Part shown: positions 26,279-38,109 of the stretch, one piece after another
Numbering within the stretch: the stretch's first letter is position 1
Layout of the letters: every line of letters starts with the position of its first letter
Assembly (NCBI GenBank): GCA_022496185.1
Contig: WTXG01000051.1
Span: forward strand, 124,001-188,000
Direction: 5' to 3'
Source of the DNA: Multifurca ochricompacta
Lineage: Eukaryota > Basidiomycota > Agaricomycetes > Russulales > Russulaceae
Length of the DNA stretch: 64,000 bases
The notes under the pieces: model-generated
What the model was told of the DNA's origin: nothing
The model's database searches: none
What the model saw: the letters and a program-made list of their open reading frames with translations, nothing else
Position numbers and translations under genes: made by a program

Positions 26279-26496
26279 CATATCATATATACCCAGCCCC
26301 TGAACGATGTACACTTTGACTTATTTTGACTTACCCACTATTATGAGGACGTCTCGTTGAACTGATCGGCTATGTCTTTTTACCACCAATGTCCAGAGCA
26401 ATAATCATAATCATCTATTTCCGACTGTAAGACAACGAGTGTCTCATTCTCATTTCTTTTCGAATGGCTGTACCTACCTGGGCTGAGGCTGAGACA

Positions 26497-27039
26497 TCAC
26501 GTGAACATTCCCGCCAAAAGTTCGCTTCCCGACACGCTCGTGCCTTCTTCCCACCTACCGACCCTGACTCTCGCAGCGTTCGACGCGTCCAACCGTCTCT
26601 CGAGACCCTCCAGTATAGTCACGCCAGCCCAGATGACTGCACGGAGCACCCCGAGAGCCCCTACGCATAGTACAGGGAGTACCCAGGGACCCGGCCAGCG
26701 CGTCTCCGCCCAAATCAAGACACTCTGCATCGCCGTGTTTCCGCGCATTGAGACAGCAACGCCTGGCGGTGCTTCCGGGAGCGGCGAGGCGAGGCGGGCG
26801 CGTAGCTCTATAAGTAACCCGGCGATAAGGATCGCGAACACAGTCGGTGGAGCCGCAGCGTGGAACATCCTCATTTGAGACGTAGCTATCTTCCTGCGGC
26901 GGGAAGGATGATGATATGGGTGTGTTGAGGAGGAAACCGTACCAAAGGCACGGTCAAGAGAAATGGAAACTCGGTTGCATGACTGTCGGGATGAACTAAT
27001 ATCAGAGGGTGAAAAGCCGTGGCGTCCGCTGAACGTCAT
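26497..27039 (-). CDS. Small hypothetical membrane protein
   Basis: A single open frame of 180 residues with no family recognised. Two hydrophobic segments are visible: PPTVFAILIAGLLIELRARL (about 64-83) and WVLPVLCVGALGVLRAVIWAGVTIL (about 117-141), so it may be a two-pass membrane protein. The first 60 residues are basic and Ser-rich. A Met at residue 56 (MRMFHAAAPP) just before the first hydrophobic stretch could be the real start, giving a protein of about 125 residues. It is convergent with the acidic gene ending at 26278. An opposite-strand frame (26501-26878) is its shadow. Confidence 0.45.
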   Translation of the reverse strand: MTFSGRHGFSPSDISSSRQSCNRVSISLDRAFGTVSSSTHPYHHPSRRRKIATSQMRMFHAAAPPTVFAILIAGLLIELRARLASPLPEAPPGVAVSMRGNTAMQSVLIWAETRWPGPWVLPVLCVGALGVLRAVIWAGVTILEGLERRLDASNAARVRVGRWEEGTSVSGSELLAGMFT

Positions 27040-28177
27040 CGTGGTGGGTAGTATCAGACGAAAATGAAAGATATAATGGGCACAGGCGGACTGAAGAAGA
27101 TAGTGATACGGAAAGGTGATTATTACTGACGGCTCGCATGACTCCCCCGGGCCTAGAGACTATAAAATCATCATTCAAAGTGCGACCGCTGGGTTAGGCC
27201 AAGCAAGTGGCCATGGACCAGGTTGCCATAGATGGAACGGAGCTCAAGAATATATCTTCTAGGCGAGGTGTAGTCGCTTTTTCAGCCACATACTGACCTA
27301 GCAAGGCAGCTCAGAACTAGGCACTGGCCCGAGGCTCCCTGTTGACAGGCCCATGGTATCGTGGATTGGGTCAGGAAATTTCAATTCACGACTCGAGTGT
27401 CTGTGCCCCTTCCTTTTCTCTGACAATTGTTACATACTTGATTGATTGGGGCTCGCACAATGGGCCACGATGACCCCTCTTCACGGTCATTTCGGTCCAG
27501 AAATCGGATTGTAGTCATTGGCGTCTTGTTCTTGTCGTTCTTAATGTCCTTTTGTGCGTGATATCACCGGGACCGCGTACTCAAAGGGGTCTACACTAAT
27601 AGACGTCTCCTGGGTCTTCATATTAAAAGTCCGTTTACATGCTGCTTAACACAACATCACTACTTAAGTGAGGGCACTGCACTTACCGTCTTCGTCCTTT
27701 CGTTCCACTGGAGGAGTACGTGTCGGGATCTTCTAGACACCCACAAATACATCTCAGCCCTGGTCTCCCAACTAAGCGCCATGACTCTTCACTTTCAAGA
27801 TGCTGGCCAGATGGACCACCTCCCTTTGTAGTGTTGTGCACCTTCACTCCACAACATTCCTGGCGCATGGACCTTTTCACTAGGAGGCTAATTTAACTGC
27901 GGGGGTATCGGCCAAGTTGCATTGTTCATGAATGTTATTCGTCTACGCGTCGTTTGACATCCTCAGTGTGGCATGAAAAAGTGTTTTCGTGGCTTGCACT
28001 TGTAAACTTTTTGCTTGGACCCTGCTCTGGCGCACGATATTTAACCTTTCGGTTGTGATTCTACTTCCCCACCCAGGGTTTAGATTCTAAACTTGCCACC
28101 CACACCTCACCCATTAGTACCTCCATTATCCGCAAGCAGTTGTTCGTGTAGCTGACTGCACGACTTCCTCCAATACC
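27040..28177. other. Intergenic, no supported gene
   Basis: About 1.1 kb between divergent hypothetical genes. No coding similarity, RNA gene or clear repeat was found. Confidence 0.45.
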
Positions 28178-29373
28178 ATGAGGTCTCGCCCCACCTCAAC
28201 GATGGAGCTTAGAAAAAGACCCTCTCGTGTGAGGAAGCTTGCTGAAAGGGAATGGGAGAAGGTTTGGAGCGATTCGAAGACGAGTAACATGAGCGCGGTA
28301 GCCAAGAGAAAGTCTAGGTCTCGTTCGGTCTATACCCAGAGGTTTGGTGCCATATCCATTCCTGCATTTGAACTACTGGTGCGGGCCCTTTTTCTTTGGT
28401 GTTTGTGGTATCTTTATGATGGATTACGCCGCAGAACGAACTTCCTGTGAGGGTTCGTAAAGAAGTCGAAGCTATTAGGGATTGCTGTCCGGCTTTCCCT
28501 CTTGACGATCAAGTTGACGACGACGTTGACCACTACATCAGTACCCCCAACGTCCGCAAGCATCAGTTGTTTTCCAACGATCACGCAGAGAACTTAGACC
28601 CGGAAATCCGCCAATGGCTTCCGAGAATTGTCTGCCCTGCATTCCCCCTTAGCTTCGGGTGTCTTGGCGGGTACGTCAGTGCTACCCTTCACAGAACAGT
28701 ATGAAAGAAAAATATTTACCTACCAATTATCACTTTCAGGGGTCAGCGGGGCGATTCTATTCTTCGACACATTAAGATTTGCAAATCTTTCCAGACCTAC
28801 TTCCCGGACGAGCACAGGAAGCTGTTTCCTAGCCCCAAGGACCCACGACTGCGGCCCGACCACGAATATAAACTTCTCAAGATGACGTTTGGGCAACTAG
28901 AGTTCTTGACTGAGCAACTTGAAAAGAAAGCCAAGGTCGGCGAGCACGGGGTTATCAACACATCTGTGGCCAGGGTGAAAAGGATCCTCCAGTCATGGCG
29001 CCCGATCACGAGGTGTGACGCGGAAAGTGTACCACCCTCTGATTTCCCGCCTTTTCGTATGCCACAATATTTCGTCGCCGTTGGAGCTTGCGTAAGGGAT
29101 GAGTCTGAGCGTGACGGGTCTGCTGGCTACGACGCAGACCTCGATACGAACCCACCCTCGACTGTCCGGGCACTTCTTCCTCTCGGCGATGAGGATACGC
29201 AGGACATGCGCCAGTTGGTGTACCCCGAGCTTTATCTTCCTCCTCATCTCCTCCACCCGACGTGCGGCCCGAAGTATGTCGCAGCTGCGGTCACAGCGCA
29301 CACACCGCCTGTCGAGTTCTCTCCATTGCTCAATGTGCCCCTCTCATCCTTCCCGGCAAGCGGACATCTCTAG
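28178..29373 (+). CDS. Hypothetical protein, possible zinc-binding segment
   Basis: Three exons, 28178-28378, 28435-28670 and 28740-29373, keep phase (0 then 2) and give about 356 residues. No family was recognised with confidence. The N-terminus is strongly basic (MELRKRPSRVRKLAEREWEK). Around the second junction lies VCPAFPLSFGCLGG followed by ILRHIKICKSF, a spacing that loosely resembles a Cys/His zinc-binding finger split by an intron; this is only a suggestion. A mixed helical region follows (MTFGQLEFLTEQLEKKAK). The C-terminal third is rich in Pro, Leu and Asp. Basic start plus possible finger would fit a nuclear DNA- or RNA-binding protein, but that is inference. Confidence 0.5.
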
Positions 29374-29699
29374 GGCCCGTTTTGGCTCTCCTTCGTCCAA
29401 TGGGTGAGTACGACTTTGGGTTTCTCTCCCTCGAAAGTGAAAATGGTCATATCGAAGATGTTGGTACTGTGTCGCGAGAAACGCTTGGCGGGTAGCGGTG
29501 TACGAACTGTAGTTGGCGGTCCGGAAAATTGCTTGGATGGTGGGATGTGTGGCTGAATGGTGCCAAGTCGGATCGATGTGGGTTCGGGTGGAAAGAGATT
29601 CAACGAGAGAGGGATGGAGGGATGGAAAGAGAGGGTGAGGAATGGCAGGTTCGTCGATAGAGTGTAATCGTAGGAAACCTTTCAAGCTGAACACAAATC

Positions 29700-30265
29700 A
29701 GAATGGAAGTGAGCAGAGGACGCTGATCTATTTCGAGGTCGACAACAGATCCTTATATACAGGCGATCAGTATAGGACGAGTGTCAGACAGAGGTAAGTA
29801 AGGTGGCGTATAAAGGTGGCACAGGTGGCACAGAGAAACAAAAACCTTTGGACGTAATGAAAGAATACAAATCTGTGATGACGCACGACAATAACCATCC
29901 TTCAACCCAGCACTCTTCATCTGAGTTGCATCGCAGCGAGACGGCGTCCTGCTAGCTAACCGCGGCGGTGGCACAATGGTGGCGGCACAATGGGGGCGAG
30001 TGGCAAAAGACTTGATAGAAGTCGCGGATGAAAGAATTGAGGCACAGGCTAGTGGTAACAAAGGCGACCTTAAGCGAGGTTTGGTGGCACAGCACGGGTT
30101 TCGACCCAAGACAAAGCAGAGAGATGGAGGATGGAGGAGGCAGCGAATGGCGTCGAAGCAAACAAAGGACGACCTAAGCGAGCGACTGAGTGCATGAGTT
30201 GTCGTGGCGGGTCAGAGCGGTAAGAGAGGGGAGGTTTCGGGCCTAATCCCCGAGCTATCCTTACA
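29700..30265 (+). repeat. LTR-like dispersed repeat R2, copy 1
   Basis: Contains a TATA-like CCTTATATACAGG, then ACGCACGACAATAACCATCC and a terminal GAGCTATCCTTACAGTG. The same ordered landmarks (TTTTATATACA, ACACACGACAATATCCATCC, CTAGCTATCCTTAC) occur at 53560-53880. The layout, with a promoter-like box and a shared end, suggests a decayed solo LTR, but no target duplication was recognised. Confidence 0.4.
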
Positions 30266-30459
30266 GTGATTTCCAGGCGAAGAGAGTTCACAAGAGAAAG
30301 AGAAGGAGAGATATGCAGAGAGATATCGTGCTGAACATTTCAAGAACGTCCGTTGGTTCCGTTTGACCTTGCACTGCTGAGTTTTGCACACAGAAATGGT
30401 GTTATGCCTTTCGCCACGATTTGTACGATACCTTTCCTCACCTCTTCGCGTACGTTCTA

Positions 30460-30845
30460 TATCCTTCCACTGCGTCTTACCAGGCAGCGACCTCAATGCT
30501 CTCTATCCCATGTCTTTCTACTACGTTCTAGTTCAGTGACATCACCTTCTCAAGTTGTATATATATTGTAGGAACCCAGCTCTAACACTCTAGTCTTGAG
30601 CTTCTGTATCTTACTTGGTCTCTTGCCTCAGGAATCCAATCTCATTTCTTGGCAAAGCAAAGAACAAATGAGATTTCCCAAGGCAAGAAGAGGTCAGGCA
30701 AGATACATGAGCTCAAGACTGAAGGTCTCGGGGCTGAGTTCCTATGATATATGTACAAATTAGAGAGATGGCATCACCTAGCCAGAACATGGGCGCTGAA
30801 GTCACTGCCTGACGAAGATGAGATGTAGTGGAAGGGCGACGAAGG
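30460..30845. repeat. Large inverted repeat of LTR-like sequence
   Basis: Two imperfect arms of about 190 bp face each other around 30650-30662. Landmarks in arm 1 include ATATATATTGTAGGAACCCAGC and AGTCTTGAGCTTCTGTATCTTAC; arm 2 shows their reverse complements (AAGATACATGAGCTCAAGACT, GGGCTGAGTTCCTATGATAT). The arms also resemble part of the solo LTR at 35492-35839 (AGTCTTAAGCTCTTGTG). This looks like two head-to-head LTR copies, or a foldback element derived from one. Confidence 0.6.
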
Positions 30846-31099
30846 GCAAAGAACGTGGATCTCCTTCAGGCATGCTCTCGGATCGATGTTACCAACCAAC
30901 ATTTTGGCCAATTCTGCCATTCTGATTAGAGTAACCTGGACTTTGACAAAGACAATTAATTACACTGGGCACCTCCCAGCTTGCTCATAAATTTTGCATT
31001 TGTCTTGCTCTCCCTGTTGTCTACTCACTTCGCTGTCGCACTCATGTTCACTTGATTACCTGTTGACGCGTCCCAATATTACGATGTGCCTACCTTTCC

Positions 31100-32075
31100 A
31101 TTAACAATCCTGGGGGTGGACCTCTCCTTGACCTGAGCCTCACCACATTGCTGTAGCCACTTTCTCTGGCGTGTTGAGGGTTGGTTGTGTGGATGTGGGC
31201 AATTCTCGATTCGCAGCGACATTTGCATTTGCAAGGTGTTCTGAGCAGTGGCCAGTCTATGACCTTAAAAACGTGCAATCGTTGTTCCTTGTCGATTTCC
31301 ATGCAGAATTTTTCATACCACGCAAAGAACCTGCGCCATGGGAATAACCTCTTCGAACCCAGGGCCCATCTCTGTAAGTGATTGTGAAGGAATGAACAAG
31401 TTGCACTCAGATGGGTTCAGCCAGTCTTTTTTCGTCCGTCCCACTGAGATTTTTCCAACAGCGCAATATTTGATCTCCCTATTAAGGGGATCCTTCTGCA
31501 AGTACTGTCGTCGCGCTCACACAAGATACTACAAAAATTATTGTATAGGTACCTTCTCGATGTATCCGAGACTACTTGGTCGCAACGTGGAGAGTTCGTC
31601 TATGAGCAGGTAGATGAAAAGGACATTTTCTGCCAGTCCTGACCTGTTAAGAAAGAGGACACTCATTCAGGGTTTATACGTAGCACAAAAGAAAAGTATA
31701 GTTAGTTGAACAAGGTGGCATCATTTCGCAAATAATTACCCCACTTTTAGTTTCTTCCAATGCTTTCAGCATCGAAAGCCTTTGAAGCGCATAGTATCCT
31801 GTGGAACGGGTCCCTCCAAAACTTGGCAACAGTTTCCAAGCTCTTGGGTGCTGTTTCAGACAGAGAGACGGCTTGTCCTCAAGATTAATGCCTGTGCGTA
31901 CCGCTTCGCCTACTGGGATGTAATGGTTTGATATGAATGTACTCTGGCTGTAAACAGTTAGTTATATGATTCACGCAGACAGGACGAAGACTGGAAGTGA
32001 CTGTAGTCGGCTGCTACACGGGCTCATCTTAACATACGAGCAAGAGGTGACTTGACTAATCTCGTCTACCCTCAT
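31100..32075 (-). CDS. Possible spliced hypothetical gene
   Basis: A chain of minus-strand open segments with plausible GT-AG junctions. It starts near 32073 (MRVDEISQVTSCS). It runs through SNHYIPVGEAVRTGINLEDK and TRSTGYYALQRLSMLKALEE (about 31945-31750), then VLFIYLLIDELSTLRPSSLG (about 31640-31560), then NREIKYCAVGKISVGRTKK and GPGFEEVIPMAQ (31500-31335), and perhaps a further exon to about 31105. The composition looks like real protein, but no family was recognised and the ends are uncertain. It may be a complete small gene or a decayed one. Confidence 0.35.
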
Positions 32076-32358
32076 CGCCACTCGGCGTATGATGTTAAAG
32101 ATGTACCTGTACCTGATTTCCCTGATAAATTGTACTGAAGTTGCTCAGTAGTATATATATGTTTCTGTTTCGGATTTGGCAAGGGGCAAGGGTAGAGTCG
32201 CTCGGAAGGAAACCATTCCGAGGCATTACTCAAATTTTGAATACAACCACACCAACACCAATCATGTCAACTTGCGCTTACTGCGAACCCTGTTAAGTTA
32301 TAACTAGACTTCACTTTCTTATGAGCGTCACATAGCTTTTCTATCATTATCTCTTCCA

Positions 32359-34991
32359 ATGTCCTTTTCTTTTCAATGGCCTCGCTTCTCCGACCAGTTT
32401 CATGCCGACGCCATCGAGATGCTCAATGCCGCCCTCAACAAAGGCCCCAAACCGCCAGTCATCGCAGACAAGATCGAGGTTGTAGAGCTAGAAATGGGTA
32501 CCCAGGTGCGTGTGTCATCCCCCCGCCTAGCTCACTAGATGTGCTCAACACTATCCTCTCGTCGATTGCCAGCCCCCCGACCTTGAGATCCGCGACATTG
32601 GCGATCTCACCACAGAACAATTTCGTGGAATTTTCCGTCTTACTTATGCTGGTGATGCTCATATTGTCCTGAGAACTAAAGTACAGGTGTGTGCTGTTCT
32701 GTGCGCCGTAAATGTCATCCCCCTCCCCAACTGCCCGCCTCCAAACGCATTTTCCCTGTCACATTTTCCACCTAAATCTTTGAGGCGAGCGTCTGTTTAC
32801 TCGCCGTCTCAGAGGTCTCTCTCCGTTTTTTTTGGCATGTATAGCCTTGATCAGGCGAATAGTTTGTTCGGGACCCTTCGTCTCCGAGCTGTCCCGTCCC
32901 TCCGCGCTAAGCGCTTTGTCTCGCTGGGACATCTCAATCCTGTGTGCATGGTATAGGTGCCTTTGACAGATGGATCCCATTCTTTCTGAACCATCCAGAA
33001 TACGCGCGAACGAACGCTTGTTCTCTTTTCGCTTATGGTATCACTTTACTAACAATGATCCTTTAGGCAAATCCTCTCAATCACAAGCAGCCCGATATTC
33101 ATCTTATGACTGGTTCCCGTGGCATGTTAGCAGCAAAGCAGGCCCTTGTGGTTCCCATGTTGTTGCGCCTATCGCATTTCCGCCTTTCATCTTATATCGT
33201 CCTCGTCGTGTCCAAGCAAAAGGGCATCACCGTGGTCTTCAAAACAGATCCACTACAGAATGTCGATATCAATAGCACATTCGACTCGATAGCTGTTATC
33301 CAGTCCTTTATCCAACGCGAGATAGAGGGCCAGCTGCGTCAAATGTTTCGTGAGGATCTCCCAGGAATCATTCACAGACTGAGCCAGCAATGGGTCAAGG
33401 CCAAGGTCGAGGCTCCTTATCTTGCAAAACCCACACCAGCTCCACCTGCGCCCGAACCCATGACCATGGTAATGTCCGCGCCAGATCTTCGTGCCCTTCA
33501 CCAACACCATCACCCTTGGCCCAATGCCTGGCAACCGTCGGTTGCCCACTTAATGGCGCCAGGGATGCGCACATACTACCCTCGAGCACGTACCACTTCA
33601 GGACCCTCCCTTGCAGGCACCTCCCAGTCCAGAACTTATCGTTCGGCATCTCCCGTCCCCACATCATCCCCGGACTCCCCGGACCAGTCAGACAGCACAT
33701 TCCCCGAAATCGAGAACTTCGATCCGACTTATGGCTTGCGGCCCGAGGGCCTCCCAACGAAATCTGACTTCCGGTCTTTCGGTCGCCTCTTTGTCAATCC
33801 TGGTCGTGGGCTTGCGGACCTCAGGGAGGAAGCGGTTGATGATGATGATGACGATGCTGTTGGCGATGAAGGCACTTCGTATGACATGGTTGACTGGGAA
33901 GATACCGTTCCGGGTCTTACCCCGAGCCATCAGTGCTTGGCGATAACATAGCAGGAACGAGCTCGGGCGTCGAGTATGAGACGGTGCCGGCGGTTGGTGG
34001 CGGTACAGTGACGCGCCCACGTGTCTTCCACGCCCACTCTCAGGACCAGCGGAGGACCTCCCATCCTGCAAGTCTCACTTCATCCTCCCGTCTCACACAC
34101 GCCGCCGTTCAGAGACTCCCGCGCGCCGACTTCCCGCGCCGCCCGCATTCGCTATACAACCCTCGCTTCCCTCCACTCGGAGCGGACGGACCTCCGCGCG
34201 CACCCAGTGTACACGCGTATCCTCGCCATCGTGATCCATTCGAAGCGCCGACACCCCCGCTATATCATTCCCCTCCACGCCGTCCCGTGTCCCCCTCGAG
34301 CCTGCACACTCACGAATCGAGCTCACACACTCAAACGCATTCGGTACCGACCCCGCCCTCGACCGAGGCACTCCAGCCTCTCCCACGTGAATTTATGCGG
34401 CGCGCATCTATTACAAGCACGAGCATGAGCGTCGGTGCCGCTGCCGGTACAGGTGCGGACACTGACCCGCGCATCGTACTGCGTCCTGCGCTTCATGGCG
34501 TTCTCTCGACACTCGCTGAACTCGCACATTCGAACCACACGCTCTCACCATACACTCGCGCGTTTTCCCATTTCACCGTACGCTCCGGCCTGCGTCACGC
34601 ACCGCCCGCACCGCCACGTGCGCCGCCACGCGCACGCAGACGGCGCACGCACTTCCTGGGGGCTGCTGCTGCAGAGAAGATGCAAGAGAGAGAAGGTACA
34701 CGCGATGAAGCAGAGGGGAGTGTTGTTGATGGAGCAGAATCAATATCATCGCCACCACCACCGAGCGAATTTGATGCAGACGATATGGATCGATATTTTC
34801 GCACGCGGGACGAGTTCACGTCTGCCGTTTCTACTGCTTCTGTGTCAGCGGAGCCTGTGTCACTGGCATACGGACTTCGGCATGGACGTGGACGAGCACA
34901 TTTGCACGTTCACCAGCACTCACGTCCGCCGAAAACGGAAAGTGTCGATGGGTATTCGCGGCGACGTCATGAGTATACTTATCGTGAGTGA
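32359..34991 (+). CDS. MDM34: MDM34, ERMES complex subunit
   Basis: Mdm34 is the outer-mitochondrial-membrane subunit of ERMES, the tether that moves phospholipid between ER and mitochondria. Three exons: 32359-32505, 32573-32686 and 33067-34991, about 728 residues. The N-terminal SMP-type lipid-binding domain is clear: [60 protein letters not shown], then [35 protein letters not shown] and [13 protein letters not shown]. The rest is long, Pro/Ser/His-rich and poorly conserved. One base appears missing near 33912-33917, since the SMP frame hits a stop at 33951 while a neighbouring frame stays open to 34991 with similar composition. Intron 2 is 380 nt, much longer than others nearby. Confidence 0.88.
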
Positions 34992-35375
34992 GAATACAAC
35001 ATACCTCCTGGCATAGGGGGGACTACTCTTTCTCGTATCATTACCTTTTTGTTTTTTTTCTCTCTTCATCTCAGTCCTGTTGACATCTTACACTATTCTC
35101 TTTTTTTTTTTTTTTGAGCAAGCAAGGCATATTCAGTATTTGTATGGTTCCACATAGACTCACCCCTCACTGTTTGTTATCGCACGTATCACACCAACCA
35201 TTTTGATTTTTTTTTGGTCGTGTTACAAATGTCAATCAACTCGTCTGAAAATACATATAGATAGATGGTAACTCATAGGACAAGGAAGGACATGCTGAAT
35301 TTATTAATAAAAGTTTATAAGTAGAACATAGGGTACACATGAAAGGATATACAAGCTAGCTCAGTATCTTCCTAC
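34992..35375. other. Intergenic, T-rich
   Basis: Downstream of MDM34. Contains a 17-base T run at about 35099-35115 and other T tracts. No gene seen. Retroelement sequence starts at its right edge. Confidence 0.4.
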
Positions 35376-37350
35376 ATGGGAACTGAGTCTAGCGTCCTAC
35401 GGTTCCTAGAGATTCTGTACTTGATCCCAGGATTTCACGAGGGATGGCTAGTTATGTACATGGATGATATACTAGTCGCAACCACGGATATTGTTACGAA
35501 TAGCTGGCTGATAACCCTTACGATAATCATTTTATGTATGATAACATTATCCATTTGCTTCTTTTCCTTCGCTCATATTCGAGCCCCTTCTTCTTCATTC
35601 TCAACCGGACAATACCCTCAACATTTTCTCTTTTTATTCTACTACATTCCTCTATGACATCGCTTCAGAAGGCTTAAATACAATAAGGACTCAGCTCAAA
35701 GACCCCAGTCTTAAGCTCTTGTGTTCATTACCCATAGACCCAGGAATCCAAGCTATCTTTCTTTGCTACACGTTGTGTTGCAATTGTCTAAACACCTGAA
35801 CTATTGAACTCCAGAACAACTAGGCTAACAAGCATAACAGATAACGCTGTGTTCTACGAACAGTGCGTAACAAGAATGTTGCAGATTCTCCAAAACAACG
35901 ACTTATATCTCAAATTAACTAAATGCGTCTTTCACGCAACAACTGTCAACTACCTGGGAGTGGTCCTCACCGGAGGCACCATAGTGATGGACCCTGTAAA
36001 GGTCAAGGGGATTCTCGATTGGCCAGTTCCGGCCAACGTCCGTCAAGTACGTAGCTACCTCGGATTTAGAAACTACTATCGCCGGTTCATAAAACATTAT
36101 TCTCACGTCGTGCGACTCTTAATCAATCTCACCAAGCAAAACGTCCCATGGAACTGGGGAGAAAACAAAGAAATGGCATTTCACACCTTGAATAAGGGCA
36201 TTCAAGTTCACTACTGCACCCGTACTCCACCAGCCTCGAGTCAAATCGATCGACCTGACCCTTTTACCTATCGACAGATGCGTCTGGCTTCGCAATCAGC
36301 ACCGAATTAGCACAACAAGACGACAAAGGGCAACTCCACCCACTTGCATTCCTATCTAAGTCACTTGATGAGACACAATGTAATTGGGACATTTACGACT
36401 GCGAACTCTTTGCTATCTGGTTATCACTTATTGAATGGCATCAATACCTGGCTGGTTACCCTCATGTGCTTACCGTAATATTTACAGATCACCATAACCT
36501 CCAGTATTTCCGCAAGGCGCAGACGCAGAAGCTCAACAGATGGAAAACCCGATGGCACCTCGATCTGATGGAATACAATTTTGTCATCAAACTGATCGCG
36601 GGGAAATGCAATCTTATTGCGGAATTTCCTGTTTGGCTTTAGGCTGGCTGTCCACAGGCATGATCTCTCCTGTTCTGGCACTCTCAGAACGACTAGATAC
36701 TATTGCCAAAAGTCGCGCGCATGCGGAGCGTGTCCTCTTGTCCATGCAACATATCACCCCGGTTTTCAAAATGGGGGATGGGGTGTGGCTGGAAGGAAAA
36801 AAACCATACGCACGCTCTTCCCCTTGGCAAAATTCATCCTACGCTGGTATGGTCCCTTCACCATAATCGAAATGATATATCCTGTTGCATTCCGCCTAGC
36901 ACTCCCCTCTACTATATGAATTCATAATGTTTTCCATGCATCACTGCTAACCCCCTATATCAACACAGCAGCACATGGGCCCGAGGCCACTGCGACCACC
37001 ACCCGTTCTCATCAACGGTACTGAGGAAACTGAGATTGACAGGATTCTCAGACACCGACGCTTCGGGCGTAACCAACGCTTACAGTTCCTACTCAGTTGG
37101 AAAGGTTACTCAGCCTCCGAAAATGAGTGGGTGGACCACATGCACATTCATGCTGATAATGCGATCCAGACCTACATCCAAAACTTTCCACTTCCACATG
37201 CGAATCGCTCCCAGTGCATGGTCTCACTGAGAATAAAACGGGGGATAGATCACACCCACACCTCATTATCCGTATTCCCCCACAAAAACAAATGTCCTCT
37301 CCCTCACATTTCCCTATCCCTAATAATGAAGTTCAGATCCGCCTAGCCAT
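35376..37350 (+). pseudogene. Ty3/gypsy retrotransposon pol remnant with chromodomain
   Basis: Decayed polyprotein fragment of a chromodomain-bearing Ty3/gypsy element. Seen in order: the reverse-transcriptase active-site box MYMDDILVATTD (35458-35490); after an inserted LTR, LYLKLTKCVF, NYLGVVLTGG and VRQVRSYLGFRNYYRRFIKHY (35905-36110); an RNase H part in another frame with FTDHHNLQYFRKA (36480-36525); and a chromodomain-like end FLLSWKGYSASENEWV (37090-37140). Stops and frameshifts break it at several points, and most of the integrase is missing. It is not functional. Confidence 0.85.
35492..35839. mobile_element. Solo LTR inside the gypsy remnant
   Basis: A 348-bp insert starting TGTTACG and ending ATAACA lies between GATAT and GATAA, a 5-bp target duplication with one mismatch. 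Dropping the insert and one flank copy joins the reverse-transcriptase frame exactly (VATTD to NAVFYEQCVTRM). No coding capacity. It shares sequence with the inverted repeat at 30460-30845. Confidence 0.75.
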
Positions 37351-38035
37351 ATCCCATGAACTTGCCCCCTTACAGCTACCAAGACTGACAACACCCCTAC
37401 CACCGATTTATGAGCAAATTCCTGCATCCCCCAGCAAACGAACATCATCCGAAGATCATGATGCGCCCATCCCCGGGTCCCCTCGCTCCCCGGCAGACGA
37501 GCAATGGATAGGTCCACACCCGGGAGGATACTACGTCACCCGCGACATCGCACCCACAAACCGCTACGACATTCGAATCCCATCACGGCAGAACCGCCTC
37601 CACCCCGCCCCTTACATCAAATACTCGTTTGGAGATCATCCCTCATTCATGGCACCCAAGGACGAGGAAGACAAGAGCACACAAAAAGACCTTTCAGTGG
37701 CCCCATGGGTAGAATACCCCCACCCCTCACACATGGCCGCGGACGACTATCGCACTCTGGAACCCAGGCTCCTAGTACATGGTGTAGACGAGGCCCTGCA
37801 TCAACTTAGCGACCCTGGCCTGCAGGGTAAAGTTGGTCGATACCGTTTCCTACATCGGGAAGGCGAAGAACTCAGACTACAACAACGTGATAGAAAGACA
37901 ATTAACGCGCAATCGTGCCAACTATCAACAGTGCCGACGTTGTCTTGGCCAGGTGGCTACTGCACACCAACTCGTACCTATCGCTATTCGACAATGTTAC
38001 CACAGCGAGCAAACATCCCGCACCCCCTCCCATGA
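37214..38035 (+). pseudogene. Retroelement-associated 3' frame
   Basis: An open frame of 273 residues begins just after the chromodomain remnant and overlaps it. It is rich in Pro, His and Arg (DHDAPIPGSPRSPADEQWIG; PHPGGYYVTRDIAPTNRYD). It probably is the 3' coding tail of the same gypsy element, as the neighbouring inverted repeat at 38110 starts with LTR-like TGTAACATTACCCC. No domain was recognised, and it could be a separate gene fragment. Confidence 0.35.
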
Positions 38036-38109
38036 GGACCCACTCCATCTGGATTATGTTGAAGCCAGAGACTTCAAGTGTAACGGGTTGTGTGATGTTT
38101 TGGTGCATA

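Noticed and set aside
33395..34071. Minus-strand frames of 120-127 residues
   Set aside because: Antisense to the Pro/His-rich part of MDM34; no similarity or splice sites.
33933..34991. Separate gene downstream of the MDM34 stop at 33951
   Set aside because: Overlaps the stop, lacks its own start context and continues the same composition; better read as the MDM34 tail after a one-base loss.
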